This document shows positions 1 to 5,008 of a stretch of 6,266 bases of DNA, piece by piece. Source of the stretch: an uncultured Duganella sp. (GTDB lineage Bacteria > Pseudomonadota > Gammaproteobacteria > Burkholderiales > Burkholderiaceae); the NCBI GenBank assembly GCA_946482635.1, contig CAMLSG010000264.1, positions 1-6,266 on the forward strand, written 5' to 3'. A model generated the notes under the pieces. That model saw only the letters and a list, made by a program, of their open reading frames with translations, was not told the origin of the DNA and searched no databases. A program made the position numbers and the translations under genes. Every line of letters starts with the position of its first letter. The stretch's first letter is position 1.

Positions 1-2192
1 TGCAGTTGGCTGGTGGCGCCGATTTCAACCGTAAAGGTCATGCGGGCCTGCCCTTTGGCAGATTGGGTATTTACACCGGTGACGTTGATTTTCTCGCGCG
101 AGAATATCTCCGAAATATCGCGCAGCAATCCCTGGCGGTCGGTTGCCAATACAAACAAATCGACCGGGAATACCGTATCGGAACGTGCAGTCCCCCATGC
201 GGTGACAATTACCCGCTCCGGCGCTTTGGCGCGCATTTCGGCAAAGTTTTTGCACGAGGCGCGGTGAATCGAAACGCCTTTTCCGCGTGTGACAAAGCCA
301 ACGATCGGATCCGGCGGCGCCGGTTTGCAGCATTTGGCCAATTGCGTCATCAAGCCATCGGTACCAACTACCAGCACGCCCGATTTGGCGCCGGATTCAA
401 CACTGGAATTGCGGCTTTTATTAACGGCCACCTGATCGGTGTCGGGCTCTTCCACCTCAACCGGGTCGCGCAGCGCAACCTCGACATGGCGCAGAGAGAA
501 CTCGTCCTTGCCCACGGCGAGGAACAGGTCGTCCACTTTGTCAAAGCCCAGCTTTTGCGCCAGCGTTTCAAGGTTGACGGCAGTCTTGCCTTCGCGCTGC
601 AGCGATTTCTCAACCAGGGAACGGCCATTGGCAACCGTTTCCTGGATATCGATCGCATGGAACCAGGCACGCACCTTGGTACGAGTGCGGTTCGATACGG
701 TGTAGCCTGGGCTCAGCCAGTCGCGCGACGGCCCGGCGGTGCCGGGAGCGCCTTTGGCGGTAATGACTTCGCAAGTTTGCCCGCTTTTCAACGGCGTGTT
801 CAGCGGCACCATCTGGCCGTCGACGCGGGCGCCGCGGCAGCGGTGGCCTACGTCGCTGTGCAGGTGGTAGGCAAAGTCGATCGGCGTGGCGCCGACCGGC
901 AGCTCAATCACGCGCGCCTGCGGCGTCAACACGAAGATGCGGTCGTCCAGCGTGGTGGACTTCAGCTTTTCCACCCATTCGCGCTGCTGGTCTTCGTTGT
1001 TGACCACCGCATCGGCAACTTCTGTTTTCCAGGCCAGCAGCTGGCGCAGCCAGGCGATTTTCTCGTCGTACTGCTGACCTTTGAAGTTGGAACCGCCCTC
1101 CTCCTTGTAGCGCCAGTGCGCTGCGACGCCGTATTCGGCAAAGCTGTGCATCTCCTGGGTACGGATCTGCACTTCAAGGGGGCGGCCGTCGTCCGCCGTT
1201 ACCACGGTGTGCAGCGACTGGTAGCCGTTCGGCTTGGGACGGGAAATGTAATCGTCAAATTCTTTCGGGATCGGGGTCCAGATATTGTGGACCACCCCGA
1301 GCACGGTATAGCAGGTCTTCACATCCTCGACGATCACGCGGAAGGCGCGCACGTCGTACAGTTCCGAGAAGTCCAGGTCCTTGCCCTTCATCTTGTTCCA
1401 GATGGAGTAGATGTGCTTGGGCCGTCCAAATACTTCGGCCTTGATGCCGGCCGATGCCAGCTCGGACTGCAGGCGCGCAATGGAAGACGTGACGAAGCTC
1501 TCGCGCGCCATGCGCTTCTCTTCCAGCATCTTCGCAATGCGCTTGTAGGTTTCCGGCTCGATGAAGCGGAACGACAAGTCTTCCAGCTCCCACTTGATCT
1601 GCCAGATGCCGAGGCGGTTTGCCAGCGGCGCGTAAAGGTCCAGGGTTTCGCGGCCGTAAGCGCGCGTCACTTCGTCGAAGCGCTTGATATCGGCGAAATA
1701 GCGCAAGGTGGTGCAGCAGGAAGCCAGCCGCACCAGCACCACGCGCATATCGGTGGCCATTGCCAGCAGCATCTTGCGCAGCGATTCGACCTGTGCGACG
1801 GCCTGCTGCGCCGCGGTCTTGGTGCGCGCGGCACTGCCGGAGGACGCCAGCGTCAGTTCGCGCAGGCGGATCAGCTGGCGCACGCCGGCGACCAGGTCGT
1901 TGACTTCCTTGCCGTAGCGCGGCTCGATGGAGGGGGCGGTATCGGCGTCGAGCAGGGTCAGCTCGAACATCAGTGCCGCGATGCGGGTTTCCGCATCGGT
2001 GCGCAGGATGGCCAGTGTGCTGGCCACCCCGATGGCAAATTCCAGGGCATCTTGCCCATGGCCGGTGATACGGCCGCTGTACGCCTGGCTGGCGTGGTCG
2101 AGCGCAGCCAGCACGCGCGCTCCATCGTCGGCGGACAAGCCTTGTACCAGCTGGTCCGTCGTTGCGCTGTTGAGAGCCGCGATTGAAACCAT
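1..2192 (-). CDS. relA: RelA, ribosome-associated (p)ppGpp synthetase (3' end cut off by window)
   Basis: Transfers pyrophosphate from ATP to GDP/GTP to make the alarmone (p)ppGpp when uncharged tRNA sits on the ribosome. 730 codons are visible; E. coli RelA has 744 residues and comparison suggests about 20 C-terminal residues are missing. The N-terminal region (about 30-200) is a degenerate hydrolase domain: the HDxxED metal motif is absent, replaced by IAALMFELTLLDAD near residue 71, so it should not degrade ppGpp. The synthetase domain (about 230-365) has GRPKHIYSIW at 256-265, Asp280 in YDVRAFR, the RelA-type acidic EFDD at 311-314 (bifunctional SpoT/Rel enzymes have RxKD) and Glu340 in LEVQIRT. 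TGS follows at about 416-478, then a Cys/His zinc-finger-like segment (Cys621, Cys622, His643, Cys647) and the start of the ACT domain (from about 675). The ATG at 2192 has AAAGG 8 nt upstream. It lies 19 nt after the Rid gene, as the last visible gene of the operon. Confidence 0.97.
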   Translation of the reverse strand, partial: MVSIAALNSATTDQLVQGLSADDGARVLAALDHASQAYSGRITGHGQDALEFAIGVASTLAILRTDAETRIAALMFELTLLDADTAPSIEPRYGKEVNDLVAGVRQLIRLRELTLASSGSAARTKTAAQQAVAQVESLRKMLLAMATDMRVVLVRLASCCTTLRYFADIKRFDEVTRAYGRETLDLYAPLANRLGIWQIKWELEDLSFRFIEPETYKRIAKMLEEKRMARESFVTSSIARLQSELASAGIKAEVFGRPKHIYSIWNKMKGKDLDFSELYDVRAFRVIVEDVKTCYTVLGVVHNIWTPIPKEFDDYISRPKPNGYQSLHTVVTADDGRPLEVQIRTQEMHSFAEYGVAAHWRYKEEGGSNFKGQQYDEKIAWLRQLLAWKTEVADAVVNNEDQQREWVEKLKSTTLDDRIFVLTPQARVIELPVGATPIDFAYHLHSDVGHRCRGARVDGQMVPLNTPLKSGQTCEVITAKGAPGTAGPSRDWLSPGYTVSNRTRTKVRAWFHAIDIQETVANGRSLVEKSLQREGKTAVNLETLAQKLGFDKVDDLFLAVGKDEFSLRHVEVALRDPVEVEEPDTDQVAVNKSRNSSVESGAKSGVLVVGTDGLMTQLAKCCKPAPPDPIVGFVTRGKGVSIHRASCKNFAEMRAKAPERVIVTAWGTARSDTVFPVDLFVLATDRQGLLRDISEIFSREKINVTGVNTQSAKGQARMTFTVEIGATSQL

Positions 2193-2211
2193 TACGAAAA
2201 CCTTTACAACT

Positions 2212-2559
2212 TTACTTTTGGGCGGCGGTCACCACGATTTCGACCAGCCAGTCGGGATTTGCCAGTTGCGCCTGGACGGTCGCGCGCGGCGGGGTGTTGC
2301 CTTCGACAACCCAGGCTTCCCATACTTCGTTCATGGCGGCGAAGTTGGCCAGGTCGGTGATGTAGATCTGGGCGCGCAGGATGTGCGCCTTGTCGCTGCC
2401 GGCTTCGCCCAGCAGGCGGTCGATGTGGCCCAGCACTTCCGCGGTCTGCGCCTTGATGTCGCCGCCCTTTTCGGCAATCTGGCCGGCCAGGTACACGGTG
2501 CCGTTATGGACGGCGATTTCGGACATGCGCTTACCTACGTGAAAACGTTTGATTTCCAT
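2212..2559 (-). CDS. RidA-family (YjgF/YER057c/UK114) protein, YoaB-like
   Basis: A small single-domain protein of 115 aa, the usual size for the family. Rid proteins form trimers with active sites between subunits. RidA itself hydrolyses reactive enamine/imine intermediates such as 2-aminoacrylate released by PLP enzymes. Visible family marks are HNGTVYLAGQIAE (18-30), the MNEVWEAWV helix (76-84), PPRATVQAQL (90-99) with the substrate-carboxylate Arg92, and VEI with Glu107, matching the conserved Arg and Glu of RidA. The Cys found two residues after that Arg in E. coli RidA is Thr94 here. From memory the sequence resembles E. coli YoaB (114 aa) more than RidA, so deaminase activity is inferred, not shown. 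Its start lies 9 nt after the hydrolase stop, with only a purine-rich GAGAGAAG leader, so translation is probably coupled to the upstream gene. Confidence 0.92.
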   Translation of the reverse strand: MEIKRFHVGKRMSEIAVHNGTVYLAGQIAEKGGDIKAQTAEVLGHIDRLLGEAGSDKAHILRAQIYITDLANFAAMNEVWEAWVVEGNTPPRATVQAQLANPDWLVEIVVTAAQK

Positions 2560-2568
2560 GCTTCTCTC

Positions 2569-3450
2569 TTAGTGGTTCAACAAAAAATCTTTCGCAATCG
2601 CGATCTGGTCGTCGTGCAGGAAGGTCGGCGCGTGGCCGACGTTCGGGATTTCCACCAGCTTGGCTTTCGGCCCGCGCTGCGTCATCGCTTCCGCCGTTTC
2701 GCGCGACAGCAGGTCGGAGTTGGCGCCGCGCACCAGCAAGGTCGGGCAGCGGATCGCATCGTAGGCGGCCCACAGCATTGCCTCGTCCGCCTTGGCCGAT
2801 TCGGGCGTCACCGACTGGAACGGCAAGGCCAGCCCCATGTCGTAATGGCGCACCCACGTGCCATCCTTGTTCTGGCGCAGCACGTCGGCGGCCAGCTTAT
2901 GCCATTCCGCGTCGGTGTGTTCGCCGAAGGTGGTCGACACCATCTTCACGAATTCGGCGCCGGCCTTGAAAGTCGGGAACCGCACTTCCTGGGCGATGTA
3001 GTCGCCAATGCGCTGGATCGCCACCGAATCCAATGTGGGGCCAATATCGTTCAATACCAGCTTGCTGACCGGGCTGTCCGGCAGCGAAGCCAGCCCCATA
3101 CCGATCAGGCCGCCCATCGAGGTGCCGAACCAGTCGACGCTCTGGCGCTCGCCATTGGCCAGCACGCGCGCCAGCAGGGTTACCATATCGCTCACGTATT
3201 GAGGCAGGCGGTAAAGCTGGGGGTTGACCAGGCTGCCGGAACGGCCGCGGCCCACCACGTCGGGGCAAACCACGCGGTAATCCTTGCACAGTGACTGTGC
3301 AAGATTGTCAAAATCGTCGGAAACACGGGTCACGCCGTGCACGCAAACCAGCACGTTTGGGTTGTCTTCCTCGCCCCATTCCTTGTAAGCCATCTGGTGC
3401 AGGCCAGACATGGAGAAACACTGAACGGACTTGATTTTAGCTTCTGGCAT
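2569..3450 (-). CDS. alpha/beta-hydrolase fold protein, substrate unknown
   Basis: A 293-aa cytoplasmic hydrolase with the complete catalytic set: oxyanion-hole HG at 38-39 in VCVHGVTR, nucleophile Ser111 in the elbow GTSMGG (109-114), a probable acid Asp246 in LLVRGANSDLL, and His273 in NVGHAPTF. It shows no signal peptide or membrane segment. The family includes esterases, lipases, C-C hydrolases and haloperoxidases, and the sequence alone does not give the substrate. It is the first gene of the unit leading to the Rid gene and relA. It starts back to back with bdhA, so a role in 3-hydroxybutyrate ester or oligomer hydrolysis is conceivable but is only neighbourhood inference. The ATG at 3450 is favoured over Met14 or Met20 because GAGGAA lies 4 nt upstream (3455-3460). 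Confidence 0.93.
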   Translation of the reverse strand: MPEAKIKSVQCFSMSGLHQMAYKEWGEEDNPNVLVCVHGVTRVSDDFDNLAQSLCKDYRVVCPDVVGRGRSGSLVNPQLYRLPQYVSDMVTLLARVLANGERQSVDWFGTSMGGLIGMGLASLPDSPVSKLVLNDIGPTLDSVAIQRIGDYIAQEVRFPTFKAGAEFVKMVSTTFGEHTDAEWHKLAADVLRQNKDGTWVRHYDMGLALPFQSVTPESAKADEAMLWAAYDAIRCPTLLVRGANSDLLSRETAEAMTQRGPKAKLVEIPNVGHAPTFLHDDQIAIAKDFLLNH

Positions 3451-3534
3451 TCGGTTCCTCGCTCCCCGCGCTGTTGTTTCGCTATTGGTTTTTGCGCTAC
3501 ATTCTACATTGGCTAACTAATTATAGGGGACCAA
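3451..3534. promoter_or_regulatory. Divergent intergenic region, hydrolase-Rid-relA operon versus bdhA
   Basis: These 84 nt are markedly more AT-rich than the flanking genes and must hold the leaders of both divergent units. On the plus strand TTGTTT (3474-3479) and TACATT (3498-3503) with an 18-nt spacer form a possible sigma70 promoter for bdhA. The heptamer CTACATT is tandemly repeated (3497-3510). The bdhA Shine-Dalgarno AGGGG is at 3525-3529, 5 nt before the ATG. No strong palindromic operator was seen. The promoter assignments are by eye and tentative. Confidence 0.45.
3520..3525 (-). promoter_or_regulatory. Candidate -10 (TATAAT) for the hydrolase-Rid-relA operon
   Basis: Read on the minus strand this is a perfect TATAAT, about 70 nt upstream of the hydrolase ATG. 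No good -35 is present at 16-18 nt; those positions fall inside the first codons of bdhA and do not resemble TTGACA. It overlaps the plus-strand bdhA Shine-Dalgarno. It could be a chance AT-rich match. Confidence 0.35.
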
Positions 3535-4329
3535 ATGGTCAGCACGACTTTGCGCGGCAAAACTGCGCTCGTTACCGGCTCCACTTCCGGCATCGGCCTG
3601 GGCATCGCACGCAGCCTGGCAGCGGAAGGCGCCAACATCGTATTGAACGGCTTTGGCGATGCAGGCGAGATCGCGAAGCTGCAGGAATCGCTGGCCGCCG
3701 AATTCGGCGTGCAAGCAGGCTACCACGGCGCGGACATGAGCAAGCCGGCAGATATCGAAGCCATGATGGCCTATGCCGCCCAGAAGTTCGGCGGCGTCGA
3801 CGTGCTGGTGAATAACGCCGGCATCCAGCACGTGGCCAATGTCGAAGACTTCCCTGTCGAGCGCTGGGACGCCATCATTGCCATCAACCTGACCTCGGCC
3901 TTCCACACCACCCGCCTGGCGCTGCCGCACATGAAAGCACGCAACTGGGGCCGCATCATCAACCTCGCTTCGGTGCACGGCCTGGTGGCTTCGGCCGGCA
4001 AGTCGGCCTATGTCGCGGCCAAGCATGGCCTGGTCGGCTTTACCAAGGCCACCGCGCTGGAAACCGCCAGGACCGGCATCACCTGCAACGCGATCTGTCC
4101 GGGCTGGGTCCTGACGCCGCTGGTGCAGAAGCAGGTCGATGCGCGCGCCGAGAAGGAAGGGCTGTCCAACGAAGCAGCGAAAGCCGCACTGTTGGCAGAA
4201 AAGCAGCCATCCGGCGAATTTGTCACGCCGGAAGAGCTGGGCGCGATGGCAGTCTTCCTATGCTCCGATGCTGCCAAACAGATGCGCGGCGTGGCCTGGA
4301 ATATGGATGGCGGCTGGGTCGCGCAGTAA
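3535..4329 (+). CDS. bdhA: D-3-hydroxybutyrate dehydrogenase (short-chain dehydrogenase/reductase)
   Basis: NAD-dependent cytosolic enzyme interconverting D-3-hydroxybutyrate and acetoacetate, used to metabolise the monomer released from polyhydroxybutyrate. It has 264 aa, close to the family norm (about 260). The classical SDR layout is complete: dinucleotide motif TGSTSGIG (14-21), NNAG (93-96), Asn118, catalytic Ser146, Tyr159 and Lys163 (YVAAK), and PGW at 189-191. The substrate-pocket residues known from the Pseudomonas fragi enzyme all appear at a constant +4 offset: Gln98, His148, Lys156, Trp191 and Gln200. That set, with the stretches NAGIQH, ASVHGLVAS and EKQPS, makes this specific to 3-hydroxybutyrate dehydrogenase and not a generic SDR. 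The ATG at 3535 has AGGGG 5 nt upstream. The gene diverges from the hydrolase operon and converges on the carbonic-anhydrase-like gene with no gap. Confidence 0.97.
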   Translation: MVSTTLRGKTALVTGSTSGIGLGIARSLAAEGANIVLNGFGDAGEIAKLQESLAAEFGVQAGYHGADMSKPADIEAMMAYAAQKFGGVDVLVNNAGIQHVANVEDFPVERWDAIIAINLTSAFHTTRLALPHMKARNWGRIINLASVHGLVASAGKSAYVAAKHGLVGFTKATALETARTGITCNAICPGWVLTPLVQKQVDARAEKEGLSNEAAKAALLAEKQPSGEFVTPEELGAMAVFLCSDAAKQMRGVAWNMDGGWVAQ

Positions 4330-4344
4330 TCACGCCTTCTGCGC
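4321..4344. terminator. Small hairpin spanning the abutting stop codons of two convergent genes
   Basis: GCGCAG (4321-4326) is complementary to CTGCGC (4339-4344), with a 12-nt loop that holds both stop codons (TAA at 4327-4329 plus strand; TGA at 4332-4330 minus strand). It is symmetric, so it could act on both transcripts, but there is no U-run on either side and the stem is only 6 bp. A working terminator is doubtful. Confidence 0.25.
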
Positions 4345-4866
4345 CAGGTAGTTGTTCTTCAGGCGCATGTAGTGCTCGGCCGAGTACCTGAAGTGCGCAA
4401 TTTCCTGTTCGGTCAGCTCGCGGATGCGCATCGCGGGCCGGCCGACATACAGGCCGCCGCTTTTCAGCACCTTGCCGGGGGCGACCAGGCTGCCCGCCCC
4501 TACCATGACGTGCTTCTCGATGACCACGTCGTCCATGATGATCGAGCCCATGCCGACCAGGCATTCGTCGTCAATGGTGCAGCCATGCAGCAGCACCGAA
4601 TGGGCAATCGTGACGTGCTTGCCGATCGTCAGGGCGGCCCCTTCCGGCTTGGCCGCCGAGCGGTGCGAGACATGGCACATGGCGAAATCCTGCACATTGC
4701 TGCCTTCGCCAATCGTAATGCGGTTCACGTCGCCGCGCAGCACCGCATTGCACCAGATTGAGGCATCGCGGCCGACGCTGACGTCGCCGATGATTTGTGC
4801 CGACTGATGGACGAACACGCCGCCGGCGAGCTGGGGGAAGGTATCGAGGTAGGGTTGCAGGGTCAT
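4330..4866 (-). CDS. Gamma-class carbonic anhydrase-like protein (YrdA/CaiE/PaaY hexapeptide family)
   Basis: A 178-aa left-handed beta-helix protein of the trimeric gamma-carbonic-anhydrase family, which hydrates CO2 at a metal held between subunits; many relatives have weak or no measured activity. The three metal-ligand histidines are present: His65 in CHVSH, and His89 and His94 in [10 protein letters not shown]. So are the structural RGD motif (44-46) and Gln59 in NVQD. Repeating hexapeptide turns run from about 20 to 145, then a C-terminal helix (from about 151, [16 protein letters not shown]). The frame stays open upstream to a TTG at 4947, but the ATG at 4866 is chosen because MTLQPYL matches the family N-terminus and the extension has no family character. 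No Shine-Dalgarno precedes this ATG. Its neighbours are bdhA (convergent) and dctA (divergent). A bicarbonate-supply role is plausible but unproven. Confidence 0.93.
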   Translation of the reverse strand: MTLQPYLDTFPQLAGGVFVHQSAQIIGDVSVGRDASIWCNAVLRGDVNRITIGEGSNVQDFAMCHVSHRSAAKPEGAALTIGKHVTIAHSVLLHGCTIDDECLVGMGSIIMDDVVIEKHVMVGAGSLVAPGKVLKSGGLYVGRPAMRIRELTEQEIAHFRYSAEHYMRLKNNYLAQKA

Positions 4867-4872
4867 GCAAAG

Positions 4873-4902
4873 ATTATATGGCTTGCAGTACCATCGCACG
4901 AA
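4873..4902 (-). promoter_or_regulatory. Candidate promoter of the carbonic-anhydrase-like gene
   Basis: On the minus strand a perfect -10 TATAAT (4878 down to 4873) is preceded, 18 nt upstream, by a weak -35-like TTCGTG (4902 down to 4897). The -10 ends 6 nt before the ATG, so transcription would be expected to begin at or within a base or two of the A of the start codon. This agrees with the absence of a Shine-Dalgarno sequence. Confidence 0.5.
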
Positions 4903-4906
4903 GGCG

Positions 4907-4924
4907 ATTGTGGATTTCCACAAT
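4907..4924. promoter_or_regulatory. 18-bp palindrome, candidate operator between divergent genes
   Basis: ATTGTGGATTTCCACAAT consists of two perfect 8-bp arms around a central TT. A 2-nt loop is too tight for an RNA hairpin, so a dimeric DNA-binding regulator is the natural reading. It sits just upstream of the candidate -35 for the carbonic-anhydrase-like gene, centred about 49 nt from its start codon, and about 85 nt upstream of the dctA ATG. The inner TGTGG-N4-CCACA differs from the CRP site in sequence and spacing. The regulator is not identifiable. Confidence 0.55.
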
Positions 4925-4935
4925 GGGGATAGACA
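4908..4935 (+). promoter_or_regulatory. Weak candidate sigma70 promoter for dctA
   Basis: TTGTGG (4908-4913) and TAGACA (4930-4935) are separated by 16 nt, giving an expected start near 4942. The -35 would overlap the left arm and centre of the palindrome at 4907-4924, which would suit repression. The match to consensus is poor. I looked for a sigma54 GG-N10-GC element, common upstream of dctA genes controlled by DctBD, and found none in this gap. Confidence 0.22.
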
Positions 4936-4956
4936 CAATAGCGGCAAGACAACCCG

Positions 4957-5008
4957 TTTGCCATGATGAGGATATTCGGAGACAAACGAGGCCCCTCATC
5001 ATGGAAAA
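4957..5008 (+). promoter_or_regulatory. Long inverted repeat enclosing the dctA ribosome-binding site and start codon
   Basis: CCATGATGAGG (4961-4971) is the exact reverse complement of CCTCATCATGG (4994-5004). After one G/A mismatch the pairing continues with TTT (4957-4959) against AAA (5006-5008). The 22-nt loop carries the likely Shine-Dalgarno GAGG (4988-4991), and the right arm contains the dctA ATG (5001-5003). As RNA this would bury the start codon in an 11-bp stem. As DNA the two half-sites are 33 bp centre to centre, about three helical turns. Confidence 0.6.

Noticed and set aside
6..2186. A 726-codon open frame on the plus strand opposite relA
   Set aside because: It lies in exact codon register with relA, so its openness only means that relA avoids TTA, CTA and TCA codons; the first TCA (codon 3) is what closes it. 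The translation shows no recognisable domain, while the minus strand encodes a full RelA.
1..2192. Bifunctional SpoT/Rel instead of RelA
   Set aside because: The hydrolase HDxxED motif is missing and the synthetase loop is EFDD, the monofunctional RelA signature.
1927..3294. A 455-codon plus-strand frame opposite the 5' end of relA, the Rid gene and most of the hydrolase gene
   Set aside because: It is in codon register with both the Rid and hydrolase genes and open for the same codon-bias reason. It has no family resemblance or plausible start context.
3517..4026. A 169-codon minus-strand frame opposite bdhA
   Set aside because: It is in register with bdhA, which has every catalytic and substrate-pocket residue of 3-hydroxybutyrate dehydrogenase. 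No independent support.
4908..4923. CRP-like site inside the palindrome
   Set aside because: The CRP consensus is TGTGA-N6-TCACA; here it is TGTGG-N4-CCACA, with wrong spacing and wrong inner bases.
4867..4947. N-terminal extension of the carbonic-anhydrase-like protein to a TTG at 4947
   Set aside because: The extra 27 residues are not family-like, no Shine-Dalgarno precedes the TTG, and the segment overlaps the likely promoter and the palindrome. Start at 4866 preferred.
4867..5000. Sigma54 promoter for dctA
   Set aside because: I checked each GG pair in the gap for GC ten bases downstream and found no acceptable -24/-12 element.
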